NCBI GenBank assembly: GCA_029560415.1
Contig: JAKQKY010000385.1
Span: forward strand, 1-32,650
DNA from: Bacteroidota bacterium
Lineage (GTDB): Bacteria > Bacteroidota > Bacteroidia > Chitinophagales > Chitinophagaceae
Length of the DNA stretch: 32,650 nt
Direction: 5' to 3'
Every line of letters begins with the position of its first letter. The stretch's first letter is position 1. The position numbers were made by a program, and so were the translations under genes. Under the pieces are notes generated by a model that did not search any database, was not told the DNA's origin, and saw only the letters and a list, made by a program, of their open reading frames with translations. Positions 1-8,308 of the stretch are shown here, piece after piece.

Positions 1-1
1 G

Positions 2-1324
2 AAGCAATTGATCAACGGCGGCATCTACGATCAATTGGCAGGGGGCATGGCCAGGTACAGTACGGATAGTACATGGTTAGCACCACATTTTGAAAAAATG
101 CTCTACGACAATGCTTTACTGGTAAGTGTTTTGTGCGATGCTTACCAGCTTACAAAAGATACATTTTATAAAGCTGCCATTGAAAAAACGCTCCAATTTT
201 TCATTGACGAAATGCAGCATACTGATGGAGGATATTATGCAGCGATAGATGCAGACAGTGAGGGCGTAGAAGGTAAATTTTATGTTTGGGATAAAGAGGA
301 GCTGGATAACATTTTGGGTGATGATGCTGCATTGGTTTGCCAGTATTTTTCCGTTACAGAAAAAGGAAACTGGGAACATAAAAACATTTTACATGTTTCA
401 CAGCCTGTCGAAAAATTTGCTCAGGATCATAATATAACGATTGAAGCCTTGCAGGCGATCATTGATGCGGCAACAAAAAAATTACTGGTTGAAAGAAATA
501 AACGGGTACGGCCATCTACCGATGATAAAATATTGCTCGGGTGGAATGCGCTTTTACTAACGGCATTTTGTAAAGCGGCATCAGCATTAGGAAATATGGT
601 TTATGCAGAAAAAGCCATTTCCTTGTATGCTTTTTTGAAAGAAAAATTTAGTCAGGATGGCATGATAGCATTTCATACTTACAAAAATAATGAAGCCAGG
701 CACCCGGCTTTCCTGGATGATTACGCATATCTTATACAAAGTTGTATACTGCTGCAGGAAATTACTTCAGATCAATTGTATTTACATGATGCAGAACGAA
801 TGACCAACTATGTAATCAAACATTTTAGTCATGAAGAGAACTCATTTTTTTACTATACTCACCAGCATCAGCAGGATATCATACTTCGGAAAACAGAAAT
901 ATACGACGGCGCCGTACCCTCGGGAAATAGCATCATGGTAAGTAACCTTTTTTACCTCTCCACCGTATTCAACCGTCCCGATTGGGCAAACAGGGGAAAC
1001 TCCATGTTGACTGAAATGGGTGAATTGCTGTTAAAATACCCTACGTCATTTGGTGTATGGGCAACCGAGATTGTAAAAAGGGTAATGGGGCCGGTGGAAA
1101 TCATAGTGACAGGTAAAAATTTATCAACATTGTTGCCGCAAATACTGGCCGAATATTTGCCTCATAAAATAATACAGTCATCGGCGGTAACGCAGGATTT
1201 TCCATTGTTCCAGGGCAAGGAATTCGGCGAGGAACCCCGCATTTTTGTTTGCAAAAACTATGGTTGTCAACCACCTGTAAATACCGTTGCTGATATGTTG
1301 AATCTGTTGAAAAATGATTTTTAA
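2..1324 (+). CDS. YyaL/DUF255 (spermatogenesis-associated protein 20-like) protein, C-terminal part, 5' truncated by window edge
   Basis: The reading frame is open to the left edge, so the start lies outside the window; the 440 visible residues are the C-terminal two thirds of a family usually near 680 residues. The visible part opens with a GGIYDQLAGGMARYS segment followed by a WLAPHFEKMLYDNA segment. Both are hallmarks of the region just after the N-terminal thioredoxin-like domain in YyaL/SSP411 proteins. The rest fits the helical (alpha/alpha) barrel that resembles glycosidases and N-acylglucosamine 2-epimerases, including KILLGWNALLL and an IYDGAVPSGNS segment. The biochemical role of the family is not established. 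The next gene, gldK, starts after about 150 bases and has its own promoter-like element, so the two are probably separate transcription units. Confidence 0.9.
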   Translation, partial: KQLINGGIYDQLAGGMARYSTDSTWLAPHFEKMLYDNALLVSVLCDAYQLTKDTFYKAAIEKTLQFFIDEMQHTDGGYYAAIDADSEGVEGKFYVWDKEELDNILGDDAALVCQYFSVTEKGNWEHKNILHVSQPVEKFAQDHNITIEALQAIIDAATKKLLVERNKRVRPSTDDKILLGWNALLLTAFCKAASALGNMVYAEKAISLYAFLKEKFSQDGMIAFHTYKNNEARHPAFLDDYAYLIQSCILLQEITSDQLYLHDAERMTNYVIKHFSHEENSFFYYTHQHQQDIILRKTEIYDGAVPSGNSIMVSNLFYLSTVFNRPDWANRGNSMLTEMGELLLKYPTSFGVWATEIVKRVMGPVEIIVTGKNLSTLLPQILAEYLPHKIIQSSAVTQDFPLFQGKEFGEEPRIFVCKNYGCQPPVNTVADMLNLLKNDF

Positions 1325-1444
1325 TTAACGGAATAGTTCACAATAATTAAATAATTTAGTCGTTTAAGATTGTCTAGACTAAAATTTGTTTGAAAATTAA
1401 TTTTAACGAATATGGACAAAATGAGAATAAATCAAAATAATCAT

Positions 1445-1452
1445 TACATTTG
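1445..1452 (+). promoter_or_regulatory. -7 promoter element upstream of gldK
   Basis: TACATTTG matches the Bacteroidota -7 consensus TAnnTTTG at all six fixed positions. It lies 25 bases before the ATG at 1478, giving a predicted 5' UTR of roughly 20 bases. No good TTG is seen at the expected -33 position. A second, weaker match (TAATTTAG, 1352-1359) lies further upstream. The element sits inside the longest open frame, which argues for starting gldK at 1478 rather than 1412. Confidence 0.45.
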
Positions 1453-1477
1453 CCCATTACCCACAAAGTATAATAAA

Positions 1478-2776
1478 ATGAACAATCGGTTGTTTTACCT
1501 GGTAGCTATAATAGCTATCGCAACTACTTCCAGCAGCTGTAAAATGCTGGGAGGAAAAAATAAGGGGAAATCATTGCCAAACGATGGTCAGCTACATGGT
1601 GTAGCTCCTGGTTCCCGTTGGTCATTGATGAAACCTCCCGGAATGGTTTATGTTCCGCCAGGGACTTTCCACATGGGACCTAGTGATGAAGACATCAACT
1701 ACGCCTTTACAGCCCGTAACAAGTCAGTTTCAATCAGCGGCTTCTGGATGGATGCCACTGAAGTAACCAACAATGAATACCGCCAGTTTACCAACTGGGT
1801 ACGTGATTCAATTGGAGCTAAACTGATGGGTTTTGTAAAACAAGGCCAGGATGGAAACGAATATGTTGACTGGAAAAAAGCCAGCACCATTAAATGGGGC
1901 GATAAAGCAACCATTGAAAAAATCGATGCCATCATTGTAACTCCAGATAACCGTTTGTTTGGAAAGAAAGAACTGGATGCAACCAAAATTGTTTACCAGT
2001 CAGAAACCTTCGATTACAAATCTGCTGCCCAGAACAGGGACGTAACCGTACCACGTTCTGCATTTATTGTTAAGCAGAAGATTCCAGTATATCCGGATTC
2101 ACTTTGCTGGATCAGGGATTTCGCCTACTCTTACAATGAGCCGATGGCTAAAAAATATTTCAATCACCCGGCATATGGTAATTATCCAGTTGTGGGCGTT
2201 TCCTGGAAACAGGCTACTGCTTTCTGCGAATGGAGAACTCATTACCTTACTTCTTTCCTGGAGTCGAAGAAAAGATCTCCTGAATCAGATTTCAGGTTAC
2301 CAACAGAAGCCCAGTGGGAATATGCAGCAAGAGGCGGACGTTCACAGTCTCCATACCCATGGGGCGGTCCATACCTGAGAAACAAAAAGGGATGTTTGCT
2401 TGCCAACTTTAAACCTGGCCGTGGTAATTATCCTGAAGATGGTGGTTTTTACACCGTACGTGCCGATGCTTATTGGCCAAATGATTTCGGATTATATAAT
2501 ATGTCAGGTAATGTTGCCGAATGGACTTCTTCACTATATTATGAAGGTGGTTATAATTTCCAGCATGATATGAACCCAGACATTCGCTGGAATGCAAAAG
2601 ATTCAGATCCTCCAAGGATGAAGCGTAAAGTATTACGTGGAGGAAGCTGGAAAGACGTAGGTTACTTCTTACAAACAAGCACACGCAGTTATGAATACCA
2701 GGATACAGCCAAATCGTATATCGGTTTCCGTTGTGTAATTGATTTGCCACCCGCAGCTAAAAGAGGAAAAAAATAG
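1478..2776 (+). CDS. gldK: GldK/PorK, T9SS ring lipoprotein with SUMF1/FGE-like domain
   Basis: First gene of gldKLMN. In the type IX secretion system, GldK and GldN form the periplasmic ring under the outer membrane, needed for protein export and gliding. I start it at 1478 (432 residues) because this places a lipoprotein signal peptide at the N-terminus, with the candidate lipid cysteine at residue 21 (TSSSC). The longest frame would begin 22 residues earlier, without a signal. The body is a formylglycine-generating-enzyme/sulfatase-modifying-factor fold, with FWMDATEVTNNEYRQF, RLPTEAQWEYAARGG, GLYNMSGNVAEW, RGGSW and GFRC segments typical of the family. It is thought to be structural, not enzymatic, in GldK. 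A hairpin separates it from gldL. Identification is strong because gldL, gldM and gldN follow. Confidence 0.97.
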   Translation: MNNRLFYLVAIIAIATTSSSCKMLGGKNKGKSLPNDGQLHGVAPGSRWSLMKPPGMVYVPPGTFHMGPSDEDINYAFTARNKSVSISGFWMDATEVTNNEYRQFTNWVRDSIGAKLMGFVKQGQDGNEYVDWKKASTIKWGDKATIEKIDAIIVTPDNRLFGKKELDATKIVYQSETFDYKSAAQNRDVTVPRSAFIVKQKIPVYPDSLCWIRDFAYSYNEPMAKKYFNHPAYGNYPVVGVSWKQATAFCEWRTHYLTSFLESKKRSPESDFRLPTEAQWEYAARGGRSQSPYPWGGPYLRNKKGCLLANFKPGRGNYPEDGGFYTVRADAYWPNDFGLYNMSGNVAEWTSSLYYEGGYNFQHDMNPDIRWNAKDSDPPRMKRKVLRGGSWKDVGYFLQTSTRSYEYQDTAKSYIGFRCVIDLPPAAKRGKK

Positions 2777-2811
2777 ATCAAATTTTCTAACAATAATTAC
2801 TGTTATAATGC

Positions 2812-2839
2812 ACCCGTTCTTATCTTTTTAAGAACGGGT
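2812..2839 (+). terminator. Hairpin between gldK and gldL (attenuator, processing site or weak terminator)
   Basis: An 11-bp perfect stem (ACCCGTTCTTA pairing with 2829-2839) encloses a 6-base loop. It is followed by an AT-rich run (TATTATTCTAAATA) rather than a clean T tract, so termination may be partial. It could set the ratio of gldK to gldLMN transcripts or protect an mRNA end. Confidence 0.6.
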
Positions 2840-2858
2840 ATATTATTCTAAATATTTT

Positions 2859-2866
2859 TATCTTTT
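2859..2866 (+). promoter_or_regulatory. Possible -7 element upstream of gldL
   Basis: TATCTTTT matches five of the six fixed positions of TAnnTTTG. It lies 42 bases before the gldL ATG and after the gldK-gldL hairpin. The region is very AT-rich, so chance matches are likely. It is plausible only because the hairpin would make a second promoter useful. Confidence 0.25.
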
Positions 2867-2908
2867 TAAACAAACAATCCCACTTAAAACCTTAAAATTT
2901 TAAAACAC

Positions 2909-3676
2909 ATGTCAGTTAAAATTCCTTCTAACATCAGTAAATGGATGGATGTTGCCGTTTCTATCGCTGCTGCGGCAGTAATCTTCGGAGCTCTTCAAAA
3001 GATATTGCACACCCCAATTGCTGATCTTTGGTTGAAAATTGGTCTTTATACTGAAGCCTTAATCTTCTTATTGTATGGTATCCTTTATTTAATATATCCA
3101 GCAGTGAAGGAAGATTTCGAAACTAAAGCACATAAAGCTGTACCAGTAGGAAATCCGGCCCTGGCCAATATGGATAAAATGTTACAGGATGCAGATATTA
3201 CTCCTGCAAACCTCAAAAAATTGGGAGAAGGTTTTCAAAAGTTGGGAACAACGGTTTCTGGAATTTCTGACGTAAGCGATGTAGTTAAATCTACCGGAGA
3301 TTTTAGTGCAAAAACAAAAGAAGCTACAACGGCTATCAGCACCATGGCAACTGCTTTCACCAGCAGCGCAAACACCATGGCTTCTTTCAACAATGCATCT
3401 GAAAGCGCTAAAGGTTTCCACGAACAAGTACAGGTACTTACTAAAAACCTTGGTTCACTGAATACGATCTATGAACTGGAATTGAAAGAAAGCAATAACC
3501 ACCTGAAAGCATTGAATGGCTTCTACGGCAAAATGGCTGAAGCCAGCCAGGCTATGATGAGCAGTGTTGATGATGCGAACAGGGCAAAAGAGCAAATCGG
3601 TGCATTGGCTAATAACCTGGGCAAACTGAACGCTGTATATGGTAATATGCTTACTGCTATGCAGGGAAGGCAATAA
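2909..3676 (+). CDS. gldL: GldL/PorL, T9SS inner-membrane motor subunit
   Basis: Protein of 255 residues. GldL forms the inner-membrane stator-like ring of the T9SS/gliding motor with GldM and is thought to convert proton motive force to rotation. Two membrane helices are visible near residues 14-31 and 44-64, separated by a short loop, followed by a long alpha-helical cytoplasmic tail rich in Ala, Ser and Asn. Glutamate 49 (in LYTEALIFLLYG) sits inside the second helix, matching the functionally essential intramembrane glutamate described at position 49 in Flavobacterium johnsoniae GldL. Start ATG at 2909 has an A-rich leader and no Shine-Dalgarno sequence. gldM begins 57 bases downstream, so they are probably co-transcribed. 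Confidence 0.97.
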   Translation: MSVKIPSNISKWMDVAVSIAAAAVIFGALQKILHTPIADLWLKIGLYTEALIFLLYGILYLIYPAVKEDFETKAHKAVPVGNPALANMDKMLQDADITPANLKKLGEGFQKLGTTVSGISDVSDVVKSTGDFSAKTKEATTAISTMATAFTSSANTMASFNNASESAKGFHEQVQVLTKNLGSLNTIYELELKESNNHLKALNGFYGKMAEASQAMMSSVDDANRAKEQIGALANNLGKLNAVYGNMLTAMQGRQ

Positions 3677-3733
3677 TACTTTCGATTTTCGATCCAAACA
3701 ATATTCAGTAAAAATTTTTAATACTAATTAGTT

Positions 3734-5275
3734 ATGGCTTTACCTAAAGAGCCCCGGCAGAAGATGATCAACCTGATGTACCTGGTGCTTACCGCACTGC
3801 TTGCATTGAACGTATCATCTGAGATCTTAAATGCGTTTAAAGTGGTGGACAAAAGTTTGATGCTATCGAATACCAATCTCGATGGCGCAAACGCAACTTT
3901 GTTCACGTCACTTAATGCCAAATTAACAGATCCGATGACAGCTGAAAAAGCGAAACCTTGGAACGACAAGGCGCTTATCGCAAAAGCTGAATCAGAAAAA
4001 CTCGATAAGTATATCGAAAACCTCAAAAAAGAACTGAAAACAGAAGCCGATGTAAAGATGGTTGATGTAGACGGTAAACAAGTTGAGCAATTTAAAGAAG
4101 ATGATCTGGAAGCAGCTACCCGTCTTTTTGGTAAAGGAGAAGGTGGTAAAAATAAAGGCGAAGAGATGGAAAGAATGCTGATTGACTACCGCAAAAAAAT
4201 GCTTGCCATTGATCCGGATATTGCCAAAGAATTTGCAACATCATTAGCAGTTGAAGACATGGAAAAAAACAAAACTGTTGGCCAGGATGGAAAAGCAAAG
4301 GATTTCACCGAGGCTTATTTCCACATGACTCCAACGGTTGCTGCACTGACCTTGCTAAGTAAATTTCAAAACAACGTACGAAACGCAGAAAACCAGGTGG
4401 TTACTTATTGTCACAACCAGGTGGGCGCTGTTAAAGTTGTTTATGATCAGTTTGCTGCATTGGTTGGACAAAGCTCTAACTATGTTATGCCAGGTGAAGA
4501 AGTAGAAATTACAGCGGGTGTGGGTGCTTATAGTAAAGCCGCTCAACCCCAGATTACGATCAACGGATCAGCAACTACTTTAGGTCCTGATGGACGTGCA
4601 AGTTATAAATTCAATGCCAGTGGTGGCGGAGCACGTTCGGTTCCTGTAAATGTTACGTTCACTAAACCTGACGGAACAAAAGAAACTAAATCTTTCGACG
4701 TTAAATACACAGTAGGTACTCCAGGTGGAGCAGCTGTGATGCTCGACAAAATGAACGTGTTTTATATCGGGGTTGACAATCCGGTTACCATTGGTTCTCC
4801 AACTGGTTGGGATAAAACTACTGTTAACATGTCTGGTGGTACCATCAGCGGATCTGGTTCGGCCAGAACAGTACGTGTATCAGCAGTAGGTAAAGCCAGC
4901 ATTGTTGTAACTGCAGATAAGAAATCAAGCACTTTCGATTTCAGGGTTAAAAGAATTCCAGATCCGGTATTTAAAGTGGCTTCTGGTAAAGTAAGGATGC
5001 CTTCAGTAGAATTCAAAAGCCAGCAGTATTGCAGGGCCGACCTGGAAGCATTTGATTTTGATCTGAAATTCAACGTTGTTAGCGCAACCGTATATTTTTC
5101 AGGTGCTGGTTTCCCGAATGTTGCACAAACAGCTATCAGTGGAAACAATTTAGCGCCGCTTGCGCCGTTTATGTCTAGGTGCGGACCAGGTTCTGTTGTA
5201 ACTTTTGATAATGTGAAAGTACAGGGTCCGGATGGTGTTAGAGGTATTGATGGAAAATCCATTGCACTTTATTAA
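3734..5275 (+). CDS. gldM: GldM/PorM, T9SS motor subunit spanning the periplasm
   Basis: Protein of 513 residues, the usual GldM length. GldM pairs with GldL in the inner membrane and reaches across the periplasm as a dimer of domains D1-D4 to contact the GldK/GldN ring. The N-terminus carries a PRQKMINLMYLVLTALLALNVSSE segment: a conserved arginine (residue 8 here) just before the single membrane helix (about 11-27). The equivalent arginine is proposed to pair with the GldL glutamate. The remainder is periplasmic: a helical N-terminal part, then beta-rich Ig-like domains with Gly/Ser/Thr-rich turns from about residue 240. It ends 11 bases before gldN, indicating one operon. Confidence 0.97.
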   Translation: MALPKEPRQKMINLMYLVLTALLALNVSSEILNAFKVVDKSLMLSNTNLDGANATLFTSLNAKLTDPMTAEKAKPWNDKALIAKAESEKLDKYIENLKKELKTEADVKMVDVDGKQVEQFKEDDLEAATRLFGKGEGGKNKGEEMERMLIDYRKKMLAIDPDIAKEFATSLAVEDMEKNKTVGQDGKAKDFTEAYFHMTPTVAALTLLSKFQNNVRNAENQVVTYCHNQVGAVKVVYDQFAALVGQSSNYVMPGEEVEITAGVGAYSKAAQPQITINGSATTLGPDGRASYKFNASGGGARSVPVNVTFTKPDGTKETKSFDVKYTVGTPGGAAVMLDKMNVFYIGVDNPVTIGSPTGWDKTTVNMSGGTISGSGSARTVRVSAVGKASIVVTADKKSSTFDFRVKRIPDPVFKVASGKVRMPSVEFKSQQYCRADLEAFDFDLKFNVVSATVYFSGAGFPNVAQTAISGNNLAPLAPFMSRCGPGSVVTFDNVKVQGPDGVRGIDGKSIALY

Positions 5276-5286
5276 AATAAATAACT

Positions 5287-6315
5287 ATGAAAAAGAGGTT
5301 TTTAAAATGTCTGTTGCTTGCTGTGTTGTTTGCAGGTATTACTGATGTGGCTGTTGCGCAGAAAAAGCGTACGGCTACCAAAAGAAATACGACCCGTAAA
5401 ACAACCAAAACAAAAACAAAAGCAAGTATCCAGCCTACAGAGGCTACGGCAGATACCGTTGCGGCCGTTGTTGCAGCACCTGCTCCCGCTGTAAATGATA
5501 GCTTACCCATTAAACTGGTTAAAAAATCATTGCGCCCGGATGAAGCTGTTGAAACAACCGTTCTGAAAGAAAGGGTTCCTTTGCCTTACGAGCATTTACG
5601 TGCAGATGATGCGGTTTACCGTCATAAAGTTTGGCGTGAGATCGACACCAGGGAAAAGATCAATCTTCCTTTCAAATATTCTGCGGATGAAGATAATGGT
5701 AACCAACGGTTCATTTCAATATTGTTACAGGCCGTTCAAGACAGTTCAGTAACGGTTTTCAGCAACATTGATGATCGTTTCACTACCCCGATGACCAAAG
5801 GCGATGTTGCCAAGATCGTAGGTGGCGATGAAATAGATGTTCCCATCATCGATTCTAATGGTGTAACGGTAGGTGTACGCAAAATGCGTCCGGAAATTAA
5901 CCTCGATTCTTTTTACAAGTTCAGGGTAAAGGAAGAAGTGATCTTCGATAAAGAAAGCTCACGTCTTTTCTGGAGGATCCTTGGTATTGCTCCCGTTAAG
6001 AATGTAATTACTTCAATGGGTGTTAACCTGGGTGAAACTGAATTATTCTGGGTATACTATCCAGATATGCGTCCTGTGTTCGCTAAATATGAAGTGTACA
6101 ATGGAAAGAACTTCGGAGCCCGTATGAGCTGGGAAGAACTTTTCGAATCCCGCTTCTTTTACGGAAGGATCATTAAGAGTACCATCGACAATCCTTATGA
6201 TCGCCAGATCAAGAATTATCCGGGATTAACTGAAAATGGTATCCTGCAATTGCTGGAAGGTGAAAATATCAAAGAAAAGATTTTCAACTACGAGCAGGAT
6301 CTGTGGAGCTATTAA
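5287..6315 (+). CDS. gldN: GldN/PorN, T9SS periplasmic ring component
   Basis: Protein of 342 residues. GldN binds GldK to form the periplasmic ring of the T9SS and touches GldM. A cleavable signal peptide is visible (MKKRFLKCLLLAVLFAG, likely cut near residue 24, AVAQ). It is followed by a low-complexity basic Lys/Thr/Arg stretch (residues 26-47), an Ala/Val/Pro linker, and a folded C-terminal domain with YEHLRADDAVYRHKVWREIDTREKINLPF and WVYYPDMRP segments characteristic of GldN. It follows gldM by 11 bases and is the last gene of the operon, with a strong terminator 18 bases after the stop. No gldO duplicate follows, unlike F. johnsoniae. Confidence 0.96.
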   Translation: MKKRFLKCLLLAVLFAGITDVAVAQKKRTATKRNTTRKTTKTKTKASIQPTEATADTVAAVVAAPAPAVNDSLPIKLVKKSLRPDEAVETTVLKERVPLPYEHLRADDAVYRHKVWREIDTREKINLPFKYSADEDNGNQRFISILLQAVQDSSVTVFSNIDDRFTTPMTKGDVAKIVGGDEIDVPIIDSNGVTVGVRKMRPEINLDSFYKFRVKEEVIFDKESSRLFWRILGIAPVKNVITSMGVNLGETELFWVYYPDMRPVFAKYEVYNGKNFGARMSWEELFESRFFYGRIIKSTIDNPYDRQIKNYPGLTENGILQLLEGENIKEKIFNYEQDLWSY

Positions 6316-6333
6316 TTTTTTAATTCTTTATAC

Positions 6334-6367
6334 AAAAGCCCTTTCATCATTGAAAGGGCTTTTTTTA
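6334..6367 (+). terminator. Rho-independent terminator after gldN
   Basis: A perfect 10-bp stem, AGCCCTTTCA (6337-6346) with TGAAAGGGCT (6351-6360), and a TCAT loop, followed by a run of T. An A run precedes the stem, so it could also work on the minus strand as a back-up end for the uvrC transcript. Confidence 0.92.
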
Positions 6368-6381
6368 TGGATATTATTAAA

Positions 6382-6401
6382 AATACCCTATTTAGGGTAT
6401 T
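6382..6401 (-). terminator. Perfect inverted repeat downstream of uvrC, possible terminator
   Basis: AATACCCTA-TT-TAGGGTATT is a perfect 9-bp dyad with a 2-base centre, 93 bases beyond the uvrC stop on the minus strand. The following minus-strand sequence is TTTAATAAT, a poor T tract. It may be a weak terminator, an mRNA 3'-end stabiliser or a protein site. Confidence 0.35.
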
Positions 6402-6464
6402 GTTTCATATCAAGAGTCCCCCTACCTTTATCTCGGTTTTTCATAGGATATTGGATTTTAAAGC

Positions 6465-6495
6465 GGGGCTGGATTTCTATCCTGGCCCTTTTTTT
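6465..6495 (+). terminator. Imperfect plus-strand hairpin with T run, overlapping the uvrC 3' end
   Basis: GGGC-t-GGAT pairs with ATCC-tg-GCCC around a TTCT loop, followed by seven T. It could catch read-through from gldN that passes the first terminator, protecting uvrC from antisense transcription. The interior loop makes it weak. Confidence 0.35.
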
Positions 6496-8305
6496 ATGCC
6501 TTATCCTTGTGCAATGCTTCAAATACAATGGTTGCTTTTGATTTCCCGATGACTTTTTCTATTTCAGACAATGGTAGTGTCCGGAGCTTTTTCACCGATT
6601 TAAATTCTTTTAGTAAACTATCTGCCGTTTGTTTTCCGATGCCCTCAATCTTTTCAAGTTCATTTTGAATGGCATGTTTACTTCGCTGGTTCCGGTGAAA
6701 ACTAATACCAAAGCGATGCACCTCATCCCTGATGCGCCTGATGAGTTTTAAACTTTCGCTGTTCCAGGGCAATTGAATGGATGCAGTATCACCTTCAAAA
6801 AACAATTCTTCCTGGTTTTTTGCCAGTCCAACCAGGGTTGTTCTTCCCTGCAGGCCCAGTGCTTTAATACTTTCGAGTGCTGCAGACAATTGGCCTTTTC
6901 CACCATCAATTATGACCAGTTGCGGGAAAGGCTGGTTTTCTTCCTGCAATCGTTTATAACGCCTGTACACCACTTCCTGCATCGATGCAAAATCATTGAT
7001 ACCAGATACGGTTTTAATATTATAATGCCGGTAATCGGCCTTGCTTGGCTGCCCATTACGAAAACATACCATGGCCGCTACTGCATTGGTGCCATGAAGA
7101 TTTGAGTTATCAAAACATTCTATGTGCGTGGGTATGTCATTCAATTGAAGATCTTCTTTTAACTGCCACAGCACCGCCTCTTTTTCCGCATCGGTTTTAT
7201 CTTCTAACCTCAATAATTTTTTCGCTTTCAATTCTTCCTTAAAGTAATTGACATTTTTTTCTGATAAGTCGAGCAGCTTTTTTTTATCACCCGAGCGAGG
7301 TATGGTTACCGTGATACCCGGTTCGGTATAAACGATCTCAAACGGAATAATGATCTCGTAGGCTTCGCTATTAAAAGTTTGCCTTAACTGGGCTATGGCA
7401 AATGACAATACTTCTTCTTTGCTTTCCTCCAGCTTCTTTACAAGGGTGATGGTTTTTGTAAGAATGATGCTTCCATTGTTCACCGCAAGGTAATTCACAT
7501 AAGCCTGGTCTCCTTCCTCTAAAATAGAAAATACATCGATCGTTCCGGTATTCGTATTTACCACGGTTGATTTTGCCTGGTATTGCTGCAGGTCATCAAG
7601 TTTTTTTTGAAATATGGCCGCTTTTTCAAACTCCAGGTTGTCGGAATGCATTTTCATTTCCTTTTTAAATTCCTGGATAACGGGAGATAAATTTCCCTTC
7701 AACAGGTTTTTCAAACGATCAATGCCTTCCTGGTAATCTTCATTTGTTTGAAATCCTTCACAAGGGCCTTTGCAATTGCCCAGGTGATATTCGAGACATA
7801 CTTTGAATTTTTTCCTGTTGATGTTATTTTCAGACAGGTTTAATTTGCAGGTACGCAATGGAATGTTCTGCTTAATGAAATCCAGCAGGTCTTTCACTTT
7901 TGCTACGGAAGTATACGGACCAAAATAGGTTGATCCATCTTTAAGTTTGTTCCTGGTAAAGAATACCCTGGGAAAAGATTCATTCTTTACTACAATGTAT
8001 GGATAGGTCTTGTCATCCTTGAGGTTAATATTAAAGAGCGGTTGATACTCTTTGATCAACGAGTTCTCCAGGAGAAATGCATCCTTTTCATTGTCAACAA
8101 TGGTAAATTCGATCCGGGCAATACGCTGTACAAGTTCCGCTGTTTTATAATTGGTAAACGTTTTTGAAAAATAACTACTTACCCTTTTGCGCAGGTGCTT
8201 GGCCTTTCCAACATATAAAAGTTCGTTGGAAGCATTGTAATATTTATAGATACCGGGATGAGTAGGTATGGTAGAAGAGATGGCAGAAAATTCGGCTTGC
8301 GTCAT
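6494..8305 (-). CDS. uvrC: UvrC, excinuclease ABC subunit C
   Basis: Protein of 603 residues, full family length. UvrC makes the 3' and 5' incisions in nucleotide excision repair after UvrAB damage recognition. Domains in order: GIY-YIG nuclease (GIY at 18-20, YVG at 31-33, catalytic-type glutamate in LLENSL near 80); cysteines 153, 170, 178 and 182, matching the four ligands of the [4Fe-4S] cluster described in UvrC; UVR motif for UvrB binding (about 210-242); RNase H-like endonuclease domain with CFDNSNLHG and IIDGGKGQL; and C-terminal helix-hairpin-helix (IEGIGKQTADSLL). The start lies 3 bases after the stop of the upstream lipoprotein gene, so they form one two-gene unit. Confidence 0.97.
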   Translation of the reverse strand: MTQAEFSAISSTIPTHPGIYKYYNASNELLYVGKAKHLRKRVSSYFSKTFTNYKTAELVQRIARIEFTIVDNEKDAFLLENSLIKEYQPLFNINLKDDKTYPYIVVKNESFPRVFFTRNKLKDGSTYFGPYTSVAKVKDLLDFIKQNIPLRTCKLNLSENNINRKKFKVCLEYHLGNCKGPCEGFQTNEDYQEGIDRLKNLLKGNLSPVIQEFKKEMKMHSDNLEFEKAAIFQKKLDDLQQYQAKSTVVNTNTGTIDVFSILEEGDQAYVNYLAVNNGSIILTKTITLVKKLEESKEEVLSFAIAQLRQTFNSEAYEIIIPFEIVYTEPGITVTIPRSGDKKKLLDLSEKNVNYFKEELKAKKLLRLEDKTDAEKEAVLWQLKEDLQLNDIPTHIECFDNSNLHGTNAVAAMVCFRNGQPSKADYRHYNIKTVSGINDFASMQEVVYRRYKRLQEENQPFPQLVIIDGGKGQLSAALESIKALGLQGRTTLVGLAKNQEELFFEGDTASIQLPWNSESLKLIRRIRDEVHRFGISFHRNQRSKHAIQNELEKIEGIGKQTADSLLKEFKSVKKLRTLPLSEIEKVIGKSKATIVFEALHKDKA

Positions 8306-8308
8306 TTG

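Noticed and set aside
1412-1477. N-terminal extension of gldK
   Set aside because: It would precede the lipoprotein signal peptide and cover a consensus -7 element.
4762-5262. 166-codon open frame on the minus strand within gldM
   Set aside because: It lies wholly inside gldM, has no family-like features, and reflects the codon bias of the real gene.
6236-6552. Two short plus-strand frames running from the gldN end across the terminators into uvrC
   Set aside because: They cross a strong terminator, overlap gldN or uvrC, and show no domain or promoter.
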